DNA from: Manis javanica
Taxonomy: Eukaryota; Chordata; Mammalia; Pholidota; Manidae
Assembly: GCF_040802235.1 (NCBI RefSeq)
Contig: NC_133174.1
Location: forward strand, 139,739,213 to 139,803,212
Length of the DNA: 64,000 nt
Direction: 5' to 3'
The position numbers and the translations under genes are program-made. The notes below the pieces were generated by a model. The model searched no databases. It was not told the DNA's origin and was given only the letters and a program-made list of their open reading frames with translations. Below are positions 34,201-44,520 of the stretch, piece by piece (the stretch's first letter is position 1; each line of letters begins with the position of its first letter).

Positions 34201-37200
34201 CATGCACTCTAGCAGAGTGCTTTCCTTTGCACTGGGTGCTCTCAGGAGGCGAATCAGTCACCAGCGTGGGAAGCAGGTACTGTGGGGGCAACAGCTACTC
34301 TCTAAATTTGGATGGGAAAAATCCCCGTAGGGTCGGCAGAAATATCCTGAGCCTTCCTTGGGGCAAGCCTCTCATGCAGGAAAGAGGGGAGGGGGCAGCA
34401 AGAGCCCTGGGGGCTGTGTGGAGGACAGGAGTGGAGCCAAGAGAGGGTAACATAGAAGAAGGCCTTCATGTGGGCTGGGGACACCTGCTCTAGGGGTCAA
34501 TTTCTGTCACCCTGTTGCCACAGCCTAGAGGTCCACCCTGGCCAGTGGGCCTCGACTCAGACAAAGGCAGAGCAGGCCCTCTCCGAAGCCAGTTCTTTGC
34601 TGATTCAGACCACGTGGACAGCTCTCCAGGGCTCCTCTGCAACCAGGAGCTGCCTCTGTCCAAGCTTTGCCTGGGGTGTCGGCTCGCATAGATCGTGATC
34701 TGCAAGCTGGAAAGTTCAGAGGCAGTAGCGCCTCAGAGGGTGGTGAGCGGCGCTGCTGAGCCTCCCCCGCAGTGGCCAAGCGGCTCTAGAGGCTGAGGCC
34801 TGGGCCCTGAGGGGCCATGCCCAGCACCTGCTCTGCCACTCTGCGACACCCGCAGCGGGCGACCCAGGTAGCCTGGCATCAGGCCTTGGTCTGGGTGCAG
34901 GGAACCAATGGCACTCCAGCTGGGCCTTGCAGTTCGGGGAGGGGGAGGAAGCCAGATGGGGTGCACAGAACAGTGATGGAGGGGCAGACCCCTGAGAAGC
35001 AAGATGAGAAAAACCCACAGCACCCCTCAGGAGACCCTGCTCACGCCCCACAGACATCTGAGCAAGGGCAAGGGGTCAGAATGAGCCCCCACCGGGCCTG
35101 GCCTGGCCACCTGTTTCCTGTATTACTTTCTCCTCTTGCTGATAAGCATGTTCCTGGCAAGGGGGCTGGAGAGATGTGGCCAGAAAAGCAGGTAGGCCAC
35201 TCACAGAGGCTGTCCTCAGAACAATTGTAGGGGATGTGGGGTTCACAGCAGAGGAATGACACCCTTCAGGCCCTCCACGCCCCAAAGTCCTTAGCCCACC
35301 CTCCCAGCCTTGGTGGGTCTCCTGTCTCTCAGCTCCATTCAGCACAAAGTCCTCCCTCGGACAAGCTGGGAAGTCATCTGCTTCCTTCTCTCCTCCCCTT
35401 CCACCCCGTGGGAGCCCGTGGGAGCTGGAGGGCGCCCACCTCTCCCCCCTCTTCCCTCCAGCCTCCTCTCGCCTGTGCAGCCAATGGGCTGGAAGGGCTT
35501 AATAACCAGGTTATTGAACCTGAACTTGAGCCCTCTGGGAACGGGGGTTGTTAATGGGTCTGGAGGCCCCGGCCCCTCAGAAACCAATCTCTGCCCCCCG
35601 TCTGCCCCTCCTCCTGCCCTCTCGCTCCCTGCTATCGTCCCCTCCTCCCCCGCTGCCCCGAACTGGTTCTCACTCTTTCCCGGCTACAAGTGCATATCTG
35701 GGAGCTGCCATGGGTCATTGGGTTTAAAATGTCCAAATGTGGTCTTGTTGGGAGCTGCCGCAGGCAGGTGGAATGCTCCTAAATGTGTTCCTGAAGGCAT
35801 GGCAACTGGTAGCAAACTGCTGGCTCAAGTGCCTTGGATGGGGCAGGGCAGAGTGAAGCCTGTTCCCCAGTGGTGGAGTGATGGAGGCTAGGGCTCTTGT
35901 CATGTGAGCAAATGGCTATAGCTGTGGGTACTGCGCTCCATAGGATCCAATGGTTGCCAAGAAATAAAGCCTTAGGTGTGTGTGTACCCAAGTGCCAGGG
36001 CCTCCCAGACGGGAATAGGGTCTCCATGCAGGGGCCAGATGGGGTGGGCCTCTTCTCAAAGCTTCACTCACCTAGCAGGGGGTCCAGAATCAGGACCTGA
36101 AAACCATGCACCTTACCAGGTGCGACGCCTTCAGCCCAACATGGCACAGAGTATGAGAGCTGGGCCAGTGGCCGGTGGCCCCGCCAGGCTGAAGGCCTCT
36201 CCGTCCCAAGGAAGGCCCAGCCTTCTGCCTGCTGCCTCCAAGAACTTGCACAGGGCTGGGATTTCCTTGGGTGTCCTGCTGAGTGCCTTAAGGTTCTCTC
36301 GGGAAAGGGGACAGGGCCACTGAGGAAAGGCAAGTCCTGGAGCTGCCCCATGGCTCAGCTGGGAGCGTTTCGTCAGGAGCAGACAGGACCTGAGCACATG
36401 AGCTTGGCTGCTTTGGGGACTGAGGCCCGGCTGTGCCTTCAGAACAACCTCGGCTCCAACATGGTTGGCCTCACGCTCAAGTCCTCTGCAAGAAGGTTCT
36501 CCATTTTATTCCTCAACAGAGCACAGGCCAGGCCTTGCTAGCCAAGACAAGCCCCCGGGGACAAGGAGGGTGGCCCCATTTCCTGAGGTGGAGCAGGCCT
36601 GTGCCTTTAGAGCAACTCAGACTGGCCTAGCCATTTGTGTTAGCTTTCTTTCCTTCTGGCACTGGGTGGGTTCTGTTGCCTGGAGAGCAGAGGCGCTGTG
36701 GGAGGGCTGGGTGGGAGCTTTCAGGGGTGGGGGGCAGCATCATCCAATCCAAATGTTCCTCCTCCAGCCTTTGAGCCTGAGTCACTAAAGCGCAGGATGG
36801 GGGGGAGTTGGGGGTGGGGATTGGTTATCCAATCTTTCCAGAAGCTCCTCTATGAGTCAGCTCAATAAGACTTTGCTGGGGCCTACTGAGTGCCCAGGCC
36901 ATGGGTAGGACTGCCATATGTCCCCGAAATGGGAGGACCACTGTAGGGTGAAAGCCAGCTCCATCTTTCTTGGTCTCTGTGTATTTTCGCGTTCTGACTG
37001 ACGGAACAGTACTATTTGCACACCCTACAGCACAGCTTTCACCATATGGCGATTTCTTAGCAAAGGGCCCCCAACTGCAGGCCCATCAGCAGTACCAGCA
37101 GAGAAGCACCCAGTCGAGCAGCATGGCCTGCAAACAGTTTTATTTGCTCATCCATGTGGTGTCGTTTGGCGGTTCAGCTCCCCACCCAGGCCACCCCAGG

Positions 37201-37340
37201 CCTGCCTAGAAGGCGCCCCTGCCAGTGAGTACAACCCAGAAAGCCCCAGGGGCTGAGCAGGGAGAGGGCCAGAAGGGGTCAAAGGGCAGGGTGGGCATGC
37301 CGGGCTGTGGTGGCAGGGCCCTGCCCTGGCTCACGCACTG
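31267..37340. other. Intergenic, GC-rich, no gene recognised
   Basis: Includes a short (TG)n-like stretch near 31365-31400 and scattered possible MIR text (for example 33530-33590). Open frames of up to about 200 codons occur on both strands without recognisable domains. I see nothing I can call a gene in these 6 kb. Confidence 0.4.
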
Positions 37341-37344
37341 TGGA

Positions 37345-37430
37345 CTGGAACTGCGTCAGAGCTAGGAGGACCCTTGGCAATCCTCTCTCCCCAGATGTGC
37401 AGACAAGGAAACTGAGGCTCCAGAGACAAA
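37345..37430 (+). repeat. MIR-like fragment
   Basis: 'cagacaaggaaactgaggct' is the common MIR core string. Confidence 0.5.
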
Positions 37431-37844
37431 GCTGTCCTATCTTTTCTGGGGAAAATGACTCAGGGGAACTCGAAGCTGCTGCAGACATGGCCAGGCCTCC
37501 CTTGGCTGCCCCTCATCCATGGAGCAGCCGGCACCCCAGGTGTACCCATCTCCTTTGCAGTGTCGCCCCAGCCTGGCCTCATCTCCTTCTGATCTTCCCC
37601 GGCCAAGACAGGGGAGCCCGCAGGGGGCCTGAAGCCAGCCCTTGACGGCCCACAGCCTCCTACTGGCTCTCAGCATCCCTTGTGCCCACACTTACCCACT
37701 ACTAGCCTGGGAAGCCCCTGAGTGTCCTCCCTGCCTCTCCTCCCTACAGCAGTGAGTGACGCCAGGGACCCAGTGGGCCTTCTTGTTCACCCTCAGCTGA
37801 GGCTTGTGAACTCGGCAGGCCTGACCCAGCTGGGCTCTGCCATT

Positions 37845-37960
37845 ATATTATAGTGTGACCACCAGGAAACCACTGCCTCACTTTCCGTAGCTATCACATG
37901 GGAACAGTCTCCTCCGACTCCCAGATTGGTGTGAGGACTAAATGAAGTCCCTGATGGGGA
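37845..37960 (+). repeat. MIR SINE fragment
   Basis: 'gtgtgaccaccaggaaacca', 'tagctatcacatgggaacag' and 'gtgaggactaaatgaagtcc' follow the order of MIR. Confidence 0.5.
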
Positions 37961-38439
37961 TGCTGGTGGCATTCGGCGCAGAGGAAAGCCAACTGGGCCA
38001 GGTGACAACACCCCCTCCAAGGCCCTCCCCCAACGTCCTGGCTCCACCCCTTACTCTTACTACTAGCCAGAATCTGAAACATAACAATGGGAGAAAACAG
38101 TGCACAGGGGACCTGGGGCCTGGGGGCACTTGCAGTGCTGCCAGCTGGACCTTATGCCCTGTGGCAGCATGTGACCATAGACTCTTGGGAGCAACCCTCC
38201 CCCAGCCCAAGCCCAGACTAGGTCAAGGTCCCCCAACCCCACTCCTTCTCCCCAAGTTCGGGAGCGTCCACGCTGCAGGGGGCATCCCAGAGAGGGGCCG
38301 CAGCGGGCAGAGCAGCAGAGGTTTGCAGGTGGGAGGAAGGCATTGGGGGCGGGGTTGGTGGAGGGAGATGCCAGGCAGTCCTCGGCCCCTCCCTTCTCCC
38401 GCCCTCCCTCCGCGCCGCCGGCGACATTGCCCCTCCCTG

Positions 38440-38516
38440 GGCAGGGGGCGGAGAAGACGGCGACGGGAGGGGAGGAGGCGGCGGCGGAGGCGGAATTTGG
38501 AGTTTCCCTCCGCAGC

Positions 38517-38558
<42 letters not shown>

Positions 38559-38699
38559 CCCTCGGCTTCAGGCGAAGCCGCCGCCCGAGGCCCCGGTGGT
38601 GCTCCGTGGCAGCGGCGGTTGCGCTTCCCGCCGCCCGGGCTTCGGAAACTTCCCGGCCGCGACGCGCAGAAAGCCGAACAGAAGGGAGGCGAACGGAGG
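38440..38699 (+). other. DUSP9: Probable DUSP9 non-coding exon 1
   Basis: The right border is a strong donor, cgaacggag|gtgagtgg, at 38699/38700. A second donor-like gtgagc follows 9 bases later. The left border (transcription start) is only approximate. Splicing to the acceptor at 44100/44101 would put the coding exon second. The exon would contain the GGC run at 38516-38558. RNA evidence is needed to confirm this. Confidence 0.5.
38516..38558 (+). repeat. (GGC)n trinucleotide run, about 13 units
   Basis: An almost pure GGC tract in the CpG island, following cagcggtg. It would be transcribed as GGC repeats in the 5' leader if exon 1 is as proposed. Confidence 0.9.
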
Positions 38700-40199
38700 T
38701 GAGTGGAGGTGAGCGGAGCACGCGGCGCCCGAGCACCCACCCCACCCCACCCCCACCCAGCCTGGCCGCCCCCTTGCGACGTGAGCTTCTCCAGCCTGCA
38801 CCCTCAAAGTCTTGCCAACGCGCGCCCCACAGGGCCAACGCACGCGCCTCCGGGAGACCCACCCGGTCCTGCCACCGCACACCCTCCTCATCCCGCCCGT
38901 GCACCTCCCGTGTCCTCCGACACTCACACCCCCTGCCAGTTACACGCTAACGCACAAACCACGCCTCGCGGACCCGGGTCCCTGCAGTGCACACAGAGGT
39001 AGCCCCTAACCCACCACTGTCCCCAAACTCAGGCCAGCAGCCATCCCAGACCCTGCCATGCCTCAGGACACACCCAGGCACACACACGCTCCCAACACGT
39101 ATCTGCAATATCTGCACTAACATAGCTCCCCTCAACGTGCCCTCACCATCTCCAACTCCCCATATGCTCGTTAGAGACACCCCACCCACGCCTTCAGCCC
39201 AGAGGCACTGCAATCCACCCACCCTCAGAGCGGAGCCCCAGTGCTAACCCACACCCCAGCGTCGGACACTCCCCACTCCCGGCAGCCAGGCCCACTCCCC
39301 AGGCACACACCTCTAGCATCGGCAAACCCGCTATCATACACCCCATGTATGCACACCTGCTGGATTCAGGCTCTCCAGGACCCTGCCCCGCCCCCATCGC
39401 AAATAGCCCTCAGCAGCCCCCAGCACATCCCTGAGTCCCTCCCACCACCACCCCCAACACCTGGCAGGCGGGCTCTAGAGGCTGCAGCATTTGGTGACAT
39501 CCCTGCCAGGCGCCTCTGGCTCGCTTTAAGCAGCGGCGGGCCATCCTGAAGCCCCTTAGGTGCCTCCCTAAACAGACCTTAAGTCTCCTCATCGACTGGC
39601 TTGGCCTCTTCCCTAAGAGATAAAGAAGGCACTTGGGAAGCAAGGTACCGTACTTAGATGTCAGGGTGCGGGGAGGGGCGGGTAGGAAGAAGGAAGAGGC
39701 AGGCACTGAAATGGAGGCGGCCCAGCTGGGCGCCAAATGCCCAGCTGGCACGTAGTAGGTCGGTTCCAGGAAGACAGAAGTCCCTGTGGAGTGTGTGTGT
39801 CTGCATGTGAGTTGGGGGGAGCGCTGTGTGTGCACGTGCGCTTGTGCGAGTCGGGGGGAGGGGGAGGGGACCATGTGGGACCCACTGAGAGAAACAGCAG
39901 GAGCAGCACCCGCCTGGGCTCCCTCATGCAACAATTGGTTTCATTCATTCATGCCTTCTTTGTTACCGAACATTTCTTCCGTGAGCGCCAGGCGCGTGCC
40001 AGGCCCTGCCCCGGGGGCTGGGGCCAGCGTGGGGCCCTGGCACACGCCTGCTCCTGCCTGGGAGGAACTCCCAGTCCCGCGAGCAGACCGACCGGGAAAA
40101 GCAGAAAGCCATCCCCAGCGGAAAGTGGATTTGGTGGAAAAGACACTGGATTTGGCAGGAATGCTGTCGCTGGGAGTTGTGCTCCTTACCATGTGACCG

Positions 40200-40660
40200 G
40201 GCCGCGACAGCCGAATTCCTGCCATTCGGCCCGGCGGGACCCGTGCATTTCGGGGTGGAGGGGATAGAGGGGGAGGCGGAGCACCGCTCTCCGGAGGCTC
40301 CGGGGACCAGAGACAGGGGGCACACGGCGCGCACGGGGCCTACGGGGCCGCAGCGTCCCCATGGCCTCCGAGGGGGCACTGGCCGGGCAGGGCGGAGACC
40401 CGGGCCTCCCGGCGGGGGCTGGGGCGGCGGGCGCAGCGCCCACCCTGCGGCGAGCGCGCGGCCTGGCTCCGCCTGCCAGAGAGGGCCTGGTGAGGCCCGG
40501 GCGCCCCGCGCAGCCTCCCCCGCTCAGTCGGCCCTGGGAGCGGGCGCGAGGCGGGGCGGGCGCCGGGAGCAGGCACTCCAGGGGGCCCGAGCGCAGGCGG
40601 CCCGGTGAGAGGGTCGGGGGAGGAGGGCTTGGCTGCTCTCAGGCCTGCAGTGCGGAGGTG
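40200..40660. promoter_or_regulatory. CpG island inside proposed DUSP9 intron 1
   Basis: Dense CpG over about 450 bp. It contains an ATG at 40361 opening a 126-codon frame of low-complexity Gly/Ala/Arg/Pro composition without recognised domains, and a donor-like CTG|GTGAGG near 40490. It could be an alternative promoter/first exon or an unrelated non-coding promoter. Confidence 0.45.
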
Positions 40661-41859
40661 GCAACAGGTCCCAGTGTGTCCTGCTGCTGGCGCAGCGGGC
40701 GCTGCTGGCGCCGGGCACTAAGCACTCACTTTCTCGATTGAATGCCACTCCCCACCGCAACCTTTCTCCTGATTCGAGGGCTTACTGGCAGAGGTCTGGA
40801 GCAAGGTGCAGGGGAGCCGCTCCAGGCATCAGAGACCTGGGTCCCTGCACAACTCCACCCCGGGGAGTTTCTCGGAGCCTAGCTTTCTCCCCCTTCACCA
40901 TTAGGGAAGTTGCCTCCTTCACCAATCTAATCTTCCCAGCAGGCTGGGTCACCTCCTCCAGGGAGCCCTCTCCAGAAAGCACACCTGGGCACCTCAGGAC
41001 TCCTACTTCCTGCAGGTTTGGCAACTCTCTCTCTGAGCACACTGAGCCCCCATGACAGGGAGGCTGGGGACATGTGTCTCTCCACCTCCCTGTCAGGCAG
41101 TGCCATTCCCATTGCCTATAACACATCCAGACCAGGTCCCCCAAGCTGGCGCACTGCAGACCTCCCGGTGCCTCCCCAGTGCCTTCACCCCCTGCCCATC
41201 CCAGGGTCTTGCCCACAGCTCAAGTGGGCCTGGAGGAAGTTCCCAGGCTTGGGGCCCATGGCCAGGTGGCAGCCCACCTACACCTCTGGGATCTAGGATG
41301 TGAGGAAAGATGAGGCCAGAACACAGGGACGTGGGTCCACTCTGGCTGCAGCCTTGCAGTCTGCAGCTTTTGAGCACTGCAGCCTCAGAGAACAGAGGTC
41401 TGCAGCACAGCAGAGGCAGACTATAAGCTGGCGCAGGAGATGGAAAGCTGTCCTGTGGAGGACACCTTGCAGGGGGTGGGGGCAGGGGGCCAGGGCTGAA
41501 GAAGGAGCCGAATCTGGACAGGCTACCAAAGAGGGAAGTCTGGGCAGGGGGGAAAGGGCCCACAGCCCAGATGCCTGGGACCCCTGGATGCAGGTGGAGG
41601 GATTCATTAGAGGCCAGGACAGTGTGGGCTGTGGTCATAGATGAATCCCAGGCAAGGGAGGGAGGGGTGGGGGCTACTGGTTGGTCACTTACAGATGGCC
41701 TGGCTCTTTGTAACCTCCCCACTCCCCAGTGTTACCTCCCAAGGCTTCTCATCTTATTCTATGGTTCTTGAAAGAAGTCCATGAGTGGCACTGGATTTAA
41801 CTACCCTACCACCACTTTCCAGTGGGTTGTGCCCTTCACTCCTTAGATAAACATCTTGT

Positions 41860-42150
41860 GGTGCCCATCCTGTAGGCAGAGCTCTGCCTTCTTTAAGGTA
41901 GATTCCCAGAAGTGGCCAGAGGGTGTGGATTTCCTCCTAACTCTGGATGCATATTACCAAATTAATTTCCAAAAAGGCCATTCAGAGAAAGAACCCTCCA
42001 GCAACCAGCCACAGAGCAGCAGGCCACTTTCACAGCAGCCTTGCCAGCACTGGTCATTCTCATTTTGAAAACATTTTACTACTGTGATGGGTGGGAAGTG
42101 TTGCCTTGCTTTGTGTTGTTACCTTGTTTTTTCAATTTGCTTTCCTTCCA
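41860..42150 (-). repeat. Old LINE-1 3' fragment, minus orientation
   Basis: 'tagattcccagaagtggcca', 'tgcatattaccaaattaatt' and 'ttgccagcactggtcattct' are reversed L1M 3' region strings. Confidence 0.55.
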
Positions 42151-42369
42151 CACCAGAAGCTGAACCTTCCCCCAAATGTCTCATACCCTATGGCATAGTG
42201 TTTATTTCCAGCATGCAGTCTTGTCTGGTTCCTTGCCCACTCATCTATCTACTGGAGTCTTAGCCCCTTGGTTAGTTTGTATAAGCTTTATCTTATCTGC
42301 TGTACATTTTCCTTTAGCTCTGCTATTTGCTTTAGATGGGTTTTAGGCAGAGAAAGGACAGAGGGCCAG

Positions 42370-42540
42370 ACCTTTCAGGAACCTTCCCCACCTTGATTCA
42401 TTGTCTCAGCACTTATCACACCTGGTATTGTCTTGTCCCATGTCCCTGGTTATTTCTGACCTGTCCTTCTTGCCTGGGAGTGCCATGCAAGCAGGGGCCT
42501 GTGTGTCATGTGTGTTCACCATCCTGCATTAGTGGAAGGC
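42370..42540. repeat. L2-type LINE fragment
   Basis: 'cagcacttatcacacctggt' and 'tgccatgcaagcaggggcct' match the common L2 3' region. Confidence 0.5.
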
Positions 42541-43279
42541 ATGGAGGCCCCTGGCCTCTGCTGGATGCAGGTTCTGATGCAGGGCAGGGTGGAGGGTGGC
42601 TGAGGCCAACAGGCCTGCAGGCAGGGAGAGGGCTTTGGAAGCTGTACCAGCGACCTGCTCAAGAGTTACCAGTGCAAGCCCTTGAACGGTGCAGGGGACA
42701 AAGTGGAGAGAACAGATGGGAGAGATATTGAGGTAGAAACTACTTGGCTGTTGACTAGGAAGGAGGCAGAGGGAAAAGCCAGGGGTTCTCCTAGGATCAG
42801 TAACATGATAAGAGCAGAGTGTCCCAGTTAAGGACGGCTGGGAGCTCAGAGCTCCAGGCTGCATTTGGCCAGGCTTGTGCAAATGAAGCTATTGGGGGTG
42901 CCCAGAAGCTGCCTTCTGCCTGCCTAGCCCTCCAGCCAGCCTTGGCTACCTTTCTGGGCCAGAAGGCTGCAGTGGGTTTATGCTCTTGCTTCCTCCTCCC
43001 CTCCATGATTTCAGCAGCCCCCCACACTAGCCCAAACTCGTAACTATGATGAACCCATTGTATAGATGGAGCCACTGAAGAAGTCCAGTCAGGGGACACG
43101 ATGGCCCAGGATCTGGAATGAGTAGGGCTGGAGGCATCCTCCCTGGCAGGGTCACTGGGTTTTTGTCCCCACCCCTCGCCCTGCCCCCTGGAAGACTGGC
43201 GCAGGCCAGGGGAGCTTTGGCTGGTTCCCTGCTGGGCCCCTGACCCGCCCTTGGCCTCTGCCCCGTCAGATCCTGCTCA

Positions 43280-44520
43280 GGTGGAAACCCCAGCTCAGCG
43301 CACCACTTGTGGGGGCCCACCCGACGGCTCTTTCCGGCACTCGCTGGTTGGCTCGAGAGCCCGCTGAGCCCGCCCCCGCCGCCCCGCCCCTCCAAACGGC
43401 AACTCCACGTCCAAAGGCACAGAGCCTCCAAAGTGGAAGCCGGGTCCCGCTGCCAGGAAGCAGCAGGCGCGCGGCTCGGCCTTCACGTGCACGCCTGCCC
43501 GGCTGCCCTGCCCTCTTCCCGGGGGCCGGCCGAGGGACAGCGCCCCGCGCCCCATGGTGGCCGTGGCCAGGACGTCCGCGTGCAGCCACTGCCTGCCGGA
43601 TCACGTTCTAGGTCTCTCTCCTGTTTTCTCCTTCCCAGGAGGACACCAGAGCCGGATCGTCTCCAAGAGGGCCAGCTGAGGCTCATCACCTCCGCGCCGC
43701 CTCTATTCCCCCGGCTCGCCTGGCGAGAAGCAGATCTCGACCGTGAACCCCTCTCCCACGCACACACCCGCCAAGTAGGAAGCTCGAACTTGGGGGGTGA
43801 TTGTGAGCAGGCCAAGGGAGAGCCTTAGGGAAGGGGTGGGAAGGGAGGTGGCCGTGCTCTTCCTCTTCTGCGGGACCTCTCACAACTTCCCTTCCCGGGC
43901 CGAGGAGCAGCGCAGGGAGCCCGAGAGGCTACCTCGGGTGTCTGTCCTCCCTAGGGGAGGGGCGCGAGAGAACCGGGCGGTTCCGGGGTGTCCCTGCGGG
44001 ACCCTGGGCACTCGCCTTCAGGACAGGGGTTGACCTCCCGTCTTGGCTCCTGGGCCCGTGCCCCCCGGGCTCACGCCTTGCTCCTTCCCTCTCTCCGCAG
44101 CACCAGCGGCCCGACGTGCGAGGAGACGTAAGCCCATGGAGGGTCTGGGCCGCTCGTGCCTGTGGCTGCGCCAGGAGCTGTCACCCCCGCGGCCGCGGCT
44201 CCTGCTCCTGGACTGCCGCAGCCGCGAGCTGTACGAGTCGGCGCGCATCGGAGGGGCGCTGAGCGTGGCCCTGCCCGCGCTGCTGCTGCGCCGCCTGCGG
44301 CGGGGGAGTCTGTCAGTGCGCGCACTCCTGCCCGGGCCGCCGCTGCAGCCGCCCCCGCCCGCCCCGGTGCTCCTGTACGACCAGGGTGGGGGTAGGCCCC
44401 GGCGCGGGGAGGCCGAGGCCGAGGAGTGGGAGGCCGAGTCGGTGCTGGATACCCTGCTCCAGAAGCTGCGGGAGGAAGGCTACCTGGCCTACTACCTACA
44501 GGGTAGGTGCAGGTGCTGGT
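43280..44520. promoter_or_regulatory. DUSP9: CpG island over the first coding exon of DUSP9
   Basis: CpG-rich from 43.3 kb through the coding exon, with GC boxes near 43370-43390 (cgcccccgccgccccgcccc). Part of the density is coding. The upstream part could serve as a second, proximal promoter. Confidence 0.5.
44136..44502 (+). CDS. DUSP9: DUSP9 first coding exon
   Basis: The exon itself begins at 44101 after a pyrimidine-rich acceptor (ctctctccgcag) with 35 nt of leader. It encodes [11 protein letters not shown] through YLAYYLQ and ends CAGG|GTAGGT, leaving one base of a split glycine codon. Confidence 0.95.

Larger units (their letters stand above)
38300..38760 (+). promoter_or_regulatory. 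DUSP9: CpG island, probable main promoter of DUSP9
   Basis: Very CpG-dense with GC-box cores (gggggcggag near 38444), no TATA box, and a good splice donor at its right end. It lies about 5.4 kb upstream of the first coding exon on the same strand. That agrees with my knowledge that DUSP9 has a remote non-coding first exon and spans about 9 kb in human. Promoter assignment is inference. Confidence 0.6.
38761..44100 (+). other. Proposed DUSP9 intron 1
   Basis: Apart from the items listed separately (CpG islands, L1 and L2 fragments), I see only C-rich sequence with CA-type alternations (38.8-39.4 kb), a short (TG)n at 39788-39800 and a MIR/L2-like piece near 39940-40080. No conserved coding exon is recognised. 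Confidence 0.45.

Noticed and set aside
38063-38927. Several frames of 220 codons or more on both strands at the DUSP9 CpG island
   Set aside because: Low-complexity Gly/Ala/Arg/Pro products of GC-rich sequence that overlap one another; no domain.
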